Shown: positions 24,799-37,480, counted from the stretch's first letter. The stretch is 64,000 bases of DNA from Xestospongia muta (GCA_963693285.1 OY848923.1:3730038-3794037), one strand, 5' to 3'. Notes: a model not told the origin generated them from the sequence alone. Program-made: numbers and translations.

Positions 24799-27720
24799 AT
24801 TTGTGACCCGTACTATATTTTAGTCAAAACGTTCAAGTTGTCCCTTGAAAATCCAAACCACGTGGCTGCTGTCACACTCAAGATCCCTCGTGTCTGGCCT
24901 TCTGATCTCCAAATCTGCAGGTGGAGGCACAATTTAGCACTAAAGGCATCACTGCTCAGAAAACTAAATTCGAACATGTCATTGCCTCATTTGCACCGGA
25001 AGTTGCACAGGAAGTCGAGATCTCATTCTATCTCCACCAATCGATCGCCCTACAATGTCCTAAAAAAGCAATTCATACAACGTACCGCTGCTTCGGCGCA
25101 ACGGCAACTCCAACAGCTATTTAATGCTGAACAGCATGGAGATCACAAGCCAACACAGTTACTTAGACGAATGCAACAGCTAAATGGTGAAAAAGCCAGT
25201 GGTGCTGACGCCTCATTCTTATGTGAGTTATTTTTACAGCGATTACTTTCTAATGGTACTTGCCTCCATTAACACCACTATTTTAGATGATATTACACAA
25301 CTGGCCGATGAAATTAAAGAAGTAGCCACACCTTTAATTTCATATGTTTCTGCTTCCACAGAAGTAGAAGTAAGTGTAGTTCCACCTACAAATACTGAAT
25401 GCAAACACCAACAACATTGATTTACACTACAAACAGTTAATCACACTCCAATCAAGACATATGGTACTCAGCTCATCACACTCAATCTCAGCCTCTGTCG
25501 AACATTTTGATGGCCATTTATTATAGCAGATGTCCATAAACCAAACATTGTGCTGACTTTCTCAGACACTTTAATTTGCAAATAGATGTGTGTCACTAAA
25601 GATTAGTAGATGCCATTACACAAGTCAAAGCTCAGGGTATTTCTTCTAAGTACACACCTATGAATTTAGTTTTGCAATTAATTAAACCCAAAACTGAATT
25701 TAAAACTGTACTCACTGAATTCCCTTCTATACTCAGCCTAACAAACTTGACCATCCAATTAAACACGATGTCACTCACCATATCAAAACCAATGGCCTAC
25801 CAGTACATTCACGTGCATGTCCACTTTCCCCTGAGAAACTTAAAATTGCTTATCAGGAGTTTAAACATATGTTACAACTGGGTATCATCCAGCACTCATC
25901 TAGCAACAGGTTCTCACTTCCTCATATGGTTCCCAAAAAGACACCAAGGAATTGGAAGGAGACCTTGTGAAGACTACAAACCTCACAATATTGTCACCAT
26001 TCCTGACTGTTATCCCATCCTACACATTCACAATTTTTCTGCTACCTTACAAGGATCTACTATATTTTTTTAAAATTGATCATGTCAAAGCTTACTACCA
26101 AATACCAGTACACCCAGGCAATATACCCCAAACCACAATTACCACCCCCTTTGGACTATTCGAATTTACACGTATGCCCTTTGGTCTCAGAAACACAGCA
26201 CAAACATTTCAAAGATTCATTGACCAGGTCCTTCAAGAACTTAAATTTACATATGCGTATATTGATGATGTACTTATAGCTAGCCAGTCTCCAGAAGAAC
26301 ATCTGCAATGTCTCCAAACAGTATTTCATCAATTCCAATAACATGGTATAGTCATCAATCCTGCCAAATGTGAATTTGTGGTTGAACAACTTCAATTTTT
26401 GGGACATCTAGTCAACACGCATGCTGTAGCCCTTCTTGAAGACAAGGTTAAAACGTAAAGGATTTCCCTTTACCAGCCAGTAAACGAAAATTACATGAAT
26501 TCTTAGGATTCGTTAATTTCTACCATTATTTTATTTCTCAATGTGCTCATGAACTGCAACCATTGAACACCTTACTCTCAGACAACAGTAGAGAACTGAC
26601 TTGGACAACAGAAGTGTTGCAGGGATTCTATTTAATCAAACACATTCTAGCAAAAGCCACTCTTCTTTCACATCCCAAACCAGATGCACCATTTTGCAAA
26701 ACGACTGATACTTCCAACATTGCTCTAGGTGCTGTTCTTCAACAACAAGTCAATAATATATGGCAACCACTATCATATTTCTCACACAAATTAAAACCTG
26801 CTAAAACCAAATACAGTACATTTAACAGAGCAATTTACTTAGCAATGAAACTCTTTCGCCATTACATTGAAGTACGTACCTTAAACATTGCTACTGATAA
26901 TAAAACCCCTCACCTTCTCTCTACAAATGAACTTAAACAAATACTCGCAATGACAAATCCGACAAGTCCATGTCATCTCCCAATTTACTTCTGATATCAG
27001 ACACATCAGTGGGAGTAACAACCCAATAGCTGATGCAATCTCTTGACTAGAGATACAAGCAATCCAGCAAAGACCTTCGATGTTAGACTTTGCAGCAATG
27101 CCAATCTCCCAACAATCTGATCAAGAACTCCAAGTAATACAATCATCATCCTCTTCATCACTCAAATTTACTGATATCCCTATTGAAGGCACAGAGACTA
27201 ATTTAGTTTGTGATACTTCAACAGGTGTAATCCAGCCCTGTGTACCCAAAGGTTTCTGATACCAAGAATTTGAGTTATTACATTCACTTTCTCATCCGGG
27301 TATGCGTGCAACCCAACGTCTGGTTAATTCATCTTACATTTGGCCAAATATGAATACTGATGTCAGAAAATGGACATGTTCATGTGTACAGTGTCAAAGA
27401 GCTAAAGTGCACCAACACACAGTATCTCCTCATTCTACATTCACTACTCCAGATGTTCATGTGATTACATTCATATTGATATAGTCAGACCATTACCTCC
27501 TTCCAATTGTTATTCATATATACTCACTTGTATTGATAGGTTCACGTGCTGGACAGAAGTCTTGCCCTCTAGTGGATATTACAGCTGAAACAATTGCCAG
27601 AACGTTCGTAAGTGGATAGATTTTACGTTTTGGAACACCTTCCAATATCACAACTGACTGTGGTCGACAATTTGAGTCCATACTCTGGAAACATCTCGTG
27701 GAACTATTGGATTCTGCACA
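24799..27720 (+). mobile_element. G2: degenerate Ty3/gypsy element, truncated in integrase
   Basis: Gag pieces at 24838-25272, then a fusion of the gag tail to EVSVVPPTNTE that skips the retropepsin DTG. RT lies at about 25660-26341 with an intact YIDDVLIAS box, RNase H at 26563-26994 and integrase from about 27100. Many stops and shifts are present (for example TGA in the segment equivalent to FLYQEFELL near 27258). Homology to the other copies ends at GATTCTGCACATG near 27720, where unrelated sequence carrying a TIR element begins. The internal deletion and the 3' breakpoint are shared with G6. Confidence 0.88.
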
Positions 27721-27743
27721 TGTAATCCCGACGGCGTTTAGTA

Positions 27744-28091
27744 CGGAGGTCGAGGACGGACATTCCAATTCCTATTTCAATCAATTAGGGGTATACGGAC
27801 TTGTAATTTCTGTCCTCAGCTTCCGTATATGGCAAACCTACAATGTACAGCTGAAATCAGAAACCCCACCCAACTGGAAATATCTCGATGACGATCGATT
27901 CTAAGAGACGACTCTTGGTACTCGCGCTACGTCTTTATTAAATAACAAAAAACTCTAGAAATAGCGCTCGTGCTAATAAAGGAACAAAGATAAGAAATTG
28001 GAACTCATCAACTGGATCGTTAATTAGAATGTTTAAAAACGAGAAGGTACGAGGAACAAATAGGAATCGGAATGTCTGTCCTCGACTTCCG
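27744..28091. mobile_element. 348-bp non-autonomous TIR element (MITE-like), copy 1
   Basis: The first 34 bases (CGGAGGTCGAGG...) match the reverse complement of the last 34 bases at 31 positions. Both ends are flanked by TA (27742-27743 and 28092-28093), as expected for a TA target duplication. A third, inverted partial copy of the terminal sequence lies inside, at about 27808-27828. No transposase is encoded. The superfamily is not certain from the ends alone. A copy in the same context lies at 61985-62333. Confidence 0.7.
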
Positions 28092-28093
28092 TA

Positions 28094-29468
28094 ATTTAGG
28101 GAATACCTTCCATTATTTTTGATTAAAATTGTTCCCTAAAACCTAAGATCTTAAGTGCAGACATATAATGGGCACTTCCACTTCAATATCCAGTTGTCCA
28201 CTTAAAGTAATTGAGCTTGTATTAGATTAAATCAAACAGAATAATGATATGAAAATCAATTTTAAAAAATTGATTGAGAATCAGTTTAATAATTGAGTAT
28301 TGATACTTATCAATACTTTATTTTTGTCCTCTACAGCTCTCCATAGAAATAACTTTATCATATCATATCTTGACCAATAATTCACAAGTCTCTTCAGGAT
28401 GTATCTTTCCATGAGGTATATACAGTGTCCTCAAACCATACACATACATTCAAATTTAGTGACTGAGTGTGTTCTCCTTCCATAATAGAAGATACTTTAC
28501 TAGCTATAATTATTATGAACACCAGCACCATCAAGATACTCAGTTGATCAAAAATATATCAGTATGACAGTACATCATAGGTCATATTACTACAAAACAA
28601 GAGAAGGAATAAACTTTTATTTACTCAAGAAAGCTGCTATTTAGCTATGCCTTTGTATAGGTCAACTCAATTTCAAAACGACTAGCAGTAGCCATCTCAA
28701 CTGCTATATATTAAACAGAAATTACACACTTCTATTTCAAAGTTACAGGATCAATTGAAATCAGCCATGCTAGACTACAAGCAAGAAAGAGAATTGAAGG
28801 AGATGAAAGGAAAAAAAACATTGATAACCATTATAGAGTTAAAGGACAAAGAATGAGTTAAGTTACAAGACAATGTATGGATTTGTGACTAAAAAAGTTA
28901 TGGAGCAGTCATTGAATGGAGGTTGCATAGATCCTAGCTGAGATGTTGTGACACCAACTGGATCAATAATTGAAGACATACTGTCAGTACTATATATCCA
29001 GCTGGTTTTTTTGTATTCCAAACAAGACAAATTGCAAGGCATTTGCATTATTCCTACAAAAAAATGAAAAGATATTAGCTGACTGCATAAAATATAATTA
29101 ATTATCAATAAATTTTATAAACCTTAACCACACAGAGCTAAAACAGTCAATGAGACTGATAATCATCCAGCATTCTATAGCTAGATCTACAGACTTCCAC
29201 AACATTGCTGATAATTATCTTTGTAGGTCTACTCAGTGTTTAACTGTGAAATCAGTATCCTCCTAAACAAGTTGAAGCTCATTTTTAAATTATAGCGTCG
29301 TTTAATATTATATATTTGTTAATATACTTTGTTATTAGCATAACAATAATCACGTGACAATAGTTATGAATAATTCTACTTAAACCACTTTGTATGTTCA
29401 CGATATCGTTCCCCGGACAAGAAACTGTTACTTGAGATTTTAATTCTTTATTGATCTTTCAATGCTAA
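28094..29468. other. Flank between G2 and kelch gene K2
   Basis: Mostly non-coding. A short inverted pair, TTTAGGGA / TCCCTAAA, sits at about 28095 and 28130. On the minus strand 28863-29108 is an 81-codon frame whose part after a TTTTGTAG acceptor near 29055 reads CNLSCLEYKKTSWIYSTDSM. The equivalent at 63110-63290 is frameshifted, so this is probably not a functional gene. On the plus strand about 28755-28855 reads as charged, coiled-coil-like sequence ending in a stop. Neither is recognised. Confidence 0.4.
29351..29358. promoter_or_regulatory. E-box-like CACGTGAC upstream of K2
   Basis: CACGTGAC, the core bound by bHLH-zip factors in animals, lies 111-118 bases upstream of the K2 ATG. 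It is conserved upstream of K3 at 63581-63588. Function is inferred from the motif and spacing only. Confidence 0.35.
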
Positions 29469-31616
29469 ATGACTACATCAGGTAATGTTACTAGATATCA
29501 TGTAATATCTTAATTAGTAGTAGTACAACATCTACACTTGTAGGTATTATATAGTCTCACTAATCAGATCCTTTTCTCTACAGTGAAGTTCTGACTAGGG
29601 AGACTAGTATAATATATAGACTACATGTATCATAATATATTGTATATGATACCACACAGCTACTGTAACCTGATCCTAAGGTATGAATCATTGTATGTAC
29701 AGGATCACTAACTTTTCCAGTTTTGGTTTAGAGTCAGCTAACTCTATAGTTTATTAAACATTTGAAACGTGAATTAGAAGACTGATACTCAACTCACTGT
29801 CAGCTTAACCTGTAGATCTAAACACTTATTTCTAGCTGGATCTTACCTATAGTTATCAAAGACTATTAAATGTATAGTTAGTATGTTAAACATGCATGTT
29901 GAGAAAGAGTCTGAGTAGAAGTCATTAGTGTTCACATTTTCTCTTCCTTGATTGACTTCAAGAATGTATGTACATGCAGGGTTTCTTCACCACTTTTCCC
30001 CATTTCTAAGCAGAAAACCAAAAGTTTAGCAATCATGCACACATGGCAATTATAATGATATTTTATTCTCTACAGGTCAATATAAACTGGGTTTAAGAGT
30101 TGGTCATAACACTCAAGTAATAGGAGATAATTTGTACCTGTGGGGTGGAGGTCAACATAACTTACCACAAGTGCATAACAGTTATGAGAAAAGAAGACTT
30201 ACGTCACAAATAGAAATCTTCAATATTACCTCTGGCAAGTGGGACAGTATACCTACCAGTGGTGACCCACCACATGGAGTAGCTGGTTATGTATGTACAA
30301 CATTTAAGGACAAAATTTATTATTTTGGAGGCTGGTGTTTCCATGGTGACTGCTATCACAATTCTGTCATTCAACTTAATACTTCTACCTATACCTGGAC
30401 ACAATTACAACCTACAGATGACAACATAGCAGTTATGAGAAGAGGTTGTGGCTGTATAATGTCAACTGAGTATGAAGGACGATATCGTCTACTAATGATA
30501 GGAGGTGAGGGATCTCTACCCTCTAAACAAGTGCCTCAATTTCATTATCATCAGTTGTCCAGTGTTAGAGTATCAACCAATGAACATAATCTATATGACC
30601 TATCAACAGGTAAGACTATTAATATATATCAAATTATATTATCAGATACGCCATTGAATATAATCAGTGTTAATTATTGAATATTGAAAAGAAGTATGCA
30701 TAAATTAATAACCAAATTGTTTATATACTTACTCCAAAGTAGTATTGACGTATCCTATTATGACACCAATAGATATTACTTACCTCAAGACATACCATAT
30801 CCTGTGTACGTGTGAAAATATAGCATTTTCTTTTGTTTTAAAGACAATATTGACACAGCTAAGCTTGTAAACATCAAAGTTAACTAATAATGTGATAAGA
30901 AACTATAGGTATACAAGTACCACACCCACTTAAGTATCTGACATCATCTCTTAGTGTTCAAACTATATCTTAACATGTTATATAGTATTCTTAATTGGAT
31001 TTAGAGAAAACAGTGTACAGTTTTTGGTATAAAAAGAGACTTGTAAATAAACAATAAACATTACAAACAAAAACAAAAACTAAAATATGATCAGATACTT
31101 TCAGTTTGTATTACAAAATTAGAATTATTACAAAGTAGATGGAGTCACATTATCTACTAGCTACAATCATTGAAGATGTTCAACTAAGGGTAATGAAACA
31201 TACAAAGAAGTCATGTTGTTAACATATTGTGCAACATGGTAGAAACTAATTACGTCTTCACTCACTTAAACCTTTTATATGTAATGACTCCAATGTAGGA
31301 CTGACAAACTAGAAAACGTCAGAGTCAACAAATAATATAATTAGTAACTATACTACTAGTTACTGTCATATTGTAGTCTATTTAAAGTGAACAAAATAAA
31401 ATAATAAAACTTAAAATAAGTCTACTATTGTTATTATTATCATATATGAAATAATAGTAATACTACATTGTATACTGATATTAGTACTGTTATGATCTCT
31501 CATATAGTCCTCAATGATAATCAATGGTCAGTAGGGTTTGTAGTAGATACTAATGACCTGACCACAACTGATAAATATCAGCAAAGAGTACTAAAACAAC
31601 TCACAGAAGCAAGGAG
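29469..31616 (+). pseudogene. K2: truncated second copy of the kelch-kinase gene
   Basis: Exon 1 (29469-29481, MTTS) and exon 2 (30076-30609, 534 bases as in K1) are intact with good splice sites and carry the first three kelch blades. Exons 3-5 are absent from the following 900 bases. A 5' piece of exon 6 (31508-31616) with its acceptor is present, reading VLNDNQWSVGFVVDTNDL. It breaks off after LTEARR, before most of the coiled coil and all of the kinase. The following bases belong to the tail of the V8-like gene. A transcript from exon 1 through exon 2 to the exon 6 piece would still be in frame (exon 2 ends and exon 6 begins in the same phase). It would give a short kelch protein ending in a foreign tail. 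Confidence 0.85.
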
Positions 31617-31659
31617 AAAAAATATACAATATATAATATACAAGGAGAAAAAATATACA
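31610..31659 (+). repeat. 19-base direct repeat at the K2/V8 fusion junction
   Basis: CAAGGAGAAAAAATATACA occurs at 31610-31628 and 31641-31659 with 12 bases between. Its left half comes from K1 exon 6 (3432-3439) and its right half from the V8-like gene (8481-8492). The join therefore formed first and was then locally duplicated. Confidence 0.8.
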
Positions 31660-32170
31660 CTGCGATTAGCGCATTTTACTAATATATATATATCTTTGCT
31701 GTGATGGGGAAAACGTTAATACAGCCACAGATGAAGGAAACGGTACTATCAACTGCCAGTACAAGCCACCGGGTTCTTGGGAGAATTTCTTTATTTATCC
31801 TGTGGAAGTTACCCCTTCACTAGGTGTAGAGCAAATTTACATAGTAGTACTACAAAATTATCATTGGCCAAACGCTTTCGTTCGTTTGGATGGCAGTGGT
31901 ATGACCCAATCGAAAGCGAGTGGTGGTGGTGTGGTCAATTGCCAGTGAAGTGGAATACCTGCACGATCTTACGAGTCATTCTTTCTTAAACAAGAGAAGA
32001 ACGGACACTACTATTTTCAATCTGTAGCATTTCCGCACTGTTACATTCGTCTTGATGGAACTGGATTTACTTCACCATGGGGCAATGGTGGGGGTATAGT
32101 CAACTGTCAATATTACGATTGAGGCAAAGAACCACTGTCATACGAACAGTTTTTCCTGGAAGAGCAGTAA
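31647..32170 (+). pseudogene. C-terminal fragment of the V8-like protease gene
   Basis: Homologous to 8481-9000: the three trefoil-like repeats without the protease domain. It is broken by an early shift (ISLL stop near 31702) and by TGA codons near 31947 and 32120. It follows directly on the K2 exon 6 remnant. Confidence 0.85.
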
Positions 32171-33190
32171 AATAATAGACTCTGTTGCTGTAATGAGTGC
32201 AATAGGACTGTATTTTGTGTTAATTATACTAATTATTAGTGTTAACTTATAGATTAGAACGTATTTTGGTTAATGTAGGCATACTTTTGTTCATTGTTTA
32301 TTGTGCTTAGTTGTATCGTTATTATTGTTATATTAGTATTACCTGGATCATCGTTTTATTCTTGTGTTGCTTTCCTATATATTAAAACATCAACTTTTTA
32401 TTAATAGGCTCACTTTTGTATAGAAGACACACAGCATGCATAATATACATAATATAATATACAGTGTAATTATAATATGTTGTAAGTTATTAAGGATGTT
32501 TTAAGATAAGTTCATAATATATAATGAATAGATAGATGGACAGACAGATAGATGGACATCTAAAGTGTGTAGATGGATGAATGGGTAAACAGCTAGGTGA
32601 ATGAATGGATAGATAGATGGACAGTTGGATGGATATAAAAATAATTGATCATTTTACATGAAAAATGGTGATAAATCAACAGGTTTAATTGCTATTGGAC
32701 TAAACAATGGAGTTATTCCCTATGTTGTGTTAGTATACCACTGTCAGCCATATCTACATTAGCTGTCTCAGTGGATAAACAAAAAATATAATAATCTATA
32801 TTGTTTAAAAAATACTTTTTGTAAAATATACATGTAAAAATAAATCATGTACATGTATATAGTTGAAAATTTTAAAGATATTTTTCTATATTTCTAATGT
32901 TGTAAACATCTTAAAAAGGAAAATCTTTTTATTAGAAGAATAATTAACTTGTGATGTCCAATAAGAACAGTTCCACTATAAGCCTGTACTGTTGTTATAA
33001 TAATTTAATTATCATTAGTTAGTAACAACTGTTAATATCCAATGTGGTTTACTGTTGTCTCTTAAAACAGGAGGTACACTAAGTTATGTTTTTTGTGTTC
33101 TTATCAAATCCTTTACTCTTCTTAGCTGATAATGGCTTTTTTAAATGAGCTAAAAAAGGGACTGACAGTTAATCTTTTGTTTAGTTTACC
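32171..33190. other. Spacer, second copy of 9001-10029
   Basis: Almost identical to 9001-10029, including the GATA/GATG-type repeat at about 32525-32640. No gene. Confidence 0.65.
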
Positions 33191-33194
33191 TTCT

Positions 33195-34142
33195 TTCTCT
33201 ATCCACAGCATTGATGTTGAGAGACTACTACAAGATCCTCAAACTGTGGACTGAAATGCCTCAAAGAGTATTGCAAAATTCATCCACATTCCTGTCTTGA
33301 TTATAAAAACACTATAAGACAATGAGACCACGGGGAACCTGCCCACTTATGACCAGTAACAACAATGGAAGAGACATAATCCAGTTGGAAATCAAATACT
33401 GCACCAGGGTTCTCTTTGATGAAACCATGGTCATGACCTGTCTCTATAAACACTATATATACAGCTCCCAATGCACCATCTACATGAAACCAGAAACCCT
33501 TATGTTCAGAGTACTGACCTGTATTCTCTTAATCATATTAGCTCTTATATGAGTACATTTTTTTGTTTTTGAGGACAGGAATGAAATCTTCTCTGGCTGC
33601 CTTTACATCATCATAAGTACCTTCAAATGTTGTGCCATAGTTAACAATGTTAGAATAGGATAACTTTGCCAAGTAGAGAATCAAACAGTTTTGTTAGTGC
33701 ATCAATATCTACAGAACCATGCAGAACTGATCCCATGCAGTACATCAAGAAATTGTAAGAACTTGTGTTGGCCAAGGACCTCCAAAGAAGACTGTGATAA
33801 GTGTATATTTATATGCCAGCATCATAAAATGAGTAGATATTATCACTTCAAGATTTCTGTTCATGCCAGAATATGAACAGCATGTGTAGAAAGCCACATG
33901 AGAGAAAGTGTTAGACTTATCATCATCATAGCAGAAAGGTTGCATACCAGGAACTAGAGATAGTGATGTGTGACTTCTGATTGGCTTCCCAAAAAGATAA
34001 TCTCTAGCACTCTCTTCTGTTCCCTTCTGTTAGTATTCCCTTCTGTTAAACCTATATTAAGTAAATAGCCTGCCCCAGTGACTTTCCATATCACTTTCAA
34101 CATGTGGACATTTGGTATGCCACACTGAAACGTAGTATTCAA
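33195..34142 (-). pseudogene. Second group II PLP decarboxylase remnant
   Basis: Same landmarks as 10030-10986 on the minus strand: GYLLNIGLTEGN in 33954-34142, GTYDDV near 33620, HVDGALGA near 33455, and GHKWAGSPW near 33335-33365 with the PLP lysine. One block (33745-33945) is more open than in the first copy. Frameshifts and stops remain between blocks, so this is also a pseudogene. Confidence 0.72.
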
Positions 34143-34299
34143 AAGTACATTATGAATATCTATTTAATATTGAACAGATATTCACTTGATGTAATGGATC
34201 TTCTTTGTTGTTTAACCAAAACTTGTATTAATGTATAGCTTAATCATGGAATAGTTTCAAAAGTTAATATTAGTCTGTTAACCAAAAAAAAAATAGGAT

Positions 34300-35640
34300 C
34301 AAAATACTTCATGAAAGAGCATTCAAATTTCCATCCAAATACCTGAATGGATAGATGGATAGATAGATAAGTGAATAAAATTAAATGAATGAATGAATGG
34401 CTTGCCATTGGTTGGATGAATGAATGATGTAAGAGTACATCAATTCTCTTTACTAGTGAAGTCAATAATCTAAATAATCTAACTGCCTCAGTTTCACAAT
34501 TTCTTTACTTAGCAAGAGCAATAGATGGACAGGCATAGAGAAGGTTTATCAGGTCAACTCAGTATTTCAACTTGTCTAGCTTGTATGTTATTTTGAACTC
34601 CATGTAACTCAAAATGCACATCTTTATACTGTTCATCAGGTACTATAAGAGTCTTCCAATTAGCATGACTAGTAGTTAACTTACACTATAAAGAATGTTA
34701 AAAAAACATTTATAACAAATGTAAATTTGCATTAATAGTATATAAAAATGAAGTGTTTTAATACAAACAGCAGTGTCATACATCTAACGTTATGAAATTA
34801 TTTCAGGCTGTCTTTGTCAAGTATAACAGCGAGAGATAACTGTTCAATACATTGATACATGATAATAGATAGAACTACTGGTACTTATTTAGATCTCTCT
34901 CTCTTTGTTCAATCAACTATTAATCCATTCCTCTGTTTAAAATCTATGTCCGTACATCCATCAACTACCTATCCATCCATTTACACATGCATTCTTACCC
35001 CAAAGCCCTTTTATAGTTATCAATATGAATGGAGGTTGTAACATTGATCAAAATGTATGCTGATTTCACAATTATGTGAAATTGTCTATAATAATCAAAG
35101 TATCACACTGCTACATTCAAACAATATTTTCATGTTGGTCTGGAGTCTCCTCTGCTTGTAATACAAATCTTCAAAATTAATATTTTTTTACATTTAATAT
35201 TAAGTTTAGATTATATTACTGTGATAATAAATATAAGTCATTTGACAGTCATTGTTTGGTTGCATGCATTCTTACAAAGTACTTTTAAGTGTATATATCA
35301 ATTTCATAGCTACAGATAGTAATGTCATTATAGTTCTATCATTTGATAAACAGTTAATTCTATAATAATCAAAACAGTATTATATTCACTTCATTACATC
35401 AAATATTATAGCTACATAATTATATATTGGTTAAATTAACCAATTAGTTTTTACAGTGATCTTTGTGTGTGTGTGTGTGTGTGTGCATATCAAACTACAA
35501 TTATTAGGGGTCAGCAAAGTAAATATCATACACATTCAAGACACTACAATAAATTCAACATAACAGTACATTACTAAAATATTATATGCTACTTTTATAA
35601 TGTTCCTAGACCTCATCTCTAACTTGGACCACGTACACGT
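34300..35640. other. Head segment of the third unit
   Basis: Copy of 11060-12360 with the same minus-strand exon-like pieces and GATA-type repeats. No intact gene. A private stretch with no homologue in the first copy lies just before it at about 34143-34255. Confidence 0.5.
35464..35485. repeat. (TG)n microsatellite
   Basis: About eleven TG units, longer than the homologous run at 12195. Confidence 0.85.
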
Positions 35641-35841
35641 GTAGTTTATTGCTTATGTCCGCTATCTGTTTCCCGTATTCTGATTAGTATTTCACTCGTG
35701 ATTTTAATATTACGGAAGCGGTATTAGTGTTTATGTCAAATCTCAATTATTCGCTTCTAAAATTAACATTTCCTCCAATAATGTACTTCTAACTCTGTCT
35801 GTCAACCTTAAACATTCTGCATTTACAAATAGTACTTATTA

Positions 35842-36099
35842 TTGATCAATTTGATGTCTGTAAAATGTAAATCACTTGTTGGATGTGTTATCAAATCTCT
35901 ACTCATCTATTTTACTCATCTTCTCATAGGTGCCTTTACTGTAAATTACGTCTCTACCTCAGCCTTTAAACTGAAAGATGATGCAATAATTGACTATTTT
36001 GTTTTTCATGAAATTATTAAAGATCCAACTCATTTATCCACTGGTTCTGTTGTTACATTCATTATAGATGTCATTTCGTTACTGTTGACTACTTTTTAA
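35842..36099 (+). other. Conserved unit ORF, copy 3 (unidentified)
   Basis: An 85-codon frame nearly identical to 12582-12839, convergent with P3. It has the same candidate acceptor and downstream AATAAA. Not recognised. Confidence 0.35.
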
Positions 36100-36243
36100 A
36101 TACAAGCAAATTAGCCAACTATACTCAAGATTTATTTTTAAACATTAAATCTGAATAAATAATCAATAATGAACTTTCAGTAAATTTGTATAGAGCTTTA
36201 TTGTTATAGCTACTGTAGTAGATATTTTACATATACGTTGATA

Positions 36244-37410
36244 TCAGAATGTTAGCTTGCAGAAATATCCATTAAATGTAGTAGCTGCCATCATTATACC
36301 AACTATTTTGTTATCATTTTCAGCAATAGCAGCTGAGCCAGAATCGCCAGGTAGTAAAGAGGCTGTTATGAGGTCAATCGTCACTAGATCTTCAAAGAAA
36401 GCATATTTTGTTATGCCACCAACGTCAACATTCACCCTCAAACTTGTAGAAAGGGATACAATTTCCATATCCGTCATTAAGTCTTCTGTAAGTCCTCCAT
36501 AACACTTCACTTTCTCATTTAAAACTGGATCACGAATTGATCCAACTGGTCCAATCTGCTCTATTTCAGGAGAACCTTGTGCTGGAGTAATATCAGCCCA
36601 GGCAAGATCTTGTTTAGCTCGAATAATATTTGGATCATTAGGTAAGTCATACAAATTGACTGGTACGTGACCTGTGACATTAGCTCCAGTATAAACATAG
36701 TCTTCAGAGATATCAGAACGAGCAAAGATTCTCTTACCAATGTTGTTGTCATTAAACCTAGTTAGCACATGAGCTGCAGATAGTAAACGATAAGTTCCCT
36801 TGTATTGAGTATTAACCCCCAATGTACCACCTCTTTCTACACCTTCTGTGTAAACCATACTTCCTCCTTTATAAGGTGCACTTAAAGCTACAATCTCTCC
36901 TTCCTCTATAACGACTACAGGTACATTGACTATTTTATTGTCCTCAGTTTCAAACAAAATAAATTCTGGTATTAGTACATCAGGTGCTTCCGTTTGTTGT
37001 GCTGTTAGTTTTTTTATTACGCCTATGTAAAATACTTTGTTGCCTGTTTTCTGACCACCTTTCTTTTCATCATGATAACTTAGACTAACTATGTTAGGAG
37101 TAGAAAGAAGATAGTGATGACTTTTAATAAGTTTTTTAGCATCTGTTGCAGACAACTTCACTGGTGGACCTACCATTCTTGGGTGACCTGTACCTGCATA
37201 TGTGATAAAATTAATATTATTGCTAAACGATTGTAGCAAATATCACAGAAATACAACAATTGAAAAGATTGATATAAATGGATAGGTCATATATATATCA
37301 ATATCATTAAACATACTTGAATCATCACAATGATGGAAGTGGTGAACATAAACAATAGCCATAGCTGCAACTAAGCATGCAATGAAACCTTGCTTCCACG
37401 TAAACTCCAT
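36244..37410 (-). CDS. P3: secreted NAL1-like trypsin-fold serine protease
   Basis: Exon 1 is 37317-37410 and exon 2 is 36244-37187, giving 345 residues with the architecture of P2: signal peptide, HVHHFHHC, N-terminal NAL1-type segment, His171, Asp225 and GDSGS Ser314. It is almost identical to the nonsense-mutated P1 but open throughout. It differs from P2/P4/P5 at many positions (for example FNGYFCKLTF at the end). A second acceptor six bases upstream (CAG-GTACAG) would insert two residues (Thr-Gly) in frame. The TATA box is at 37481-37488 and AATAAA at 36197-36202, both on the minus strand. Confidence 0.85.
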
Positions 37411-37480
37411 TATTTGTGAGTTATGATTATTGTCACAGTTTGGCGATAGAAAAAGAAATAATTTCTCGAACTGCTTTGGG

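Noticed and set aside
27698..27904. 68-codon frame continuing from the integrase into the TIR element, also at 61939-62145
   Set aside because: It is an accidental fusion of the gypsy remnant with non-coding TIR-element sequence, with no protein family signal.
28863..29108. Minus-strand 81-codon frame as a real gene
   Set aside because: The copy at 63110-63290 has a frameshift, and no family or poly(A) signal was seen.
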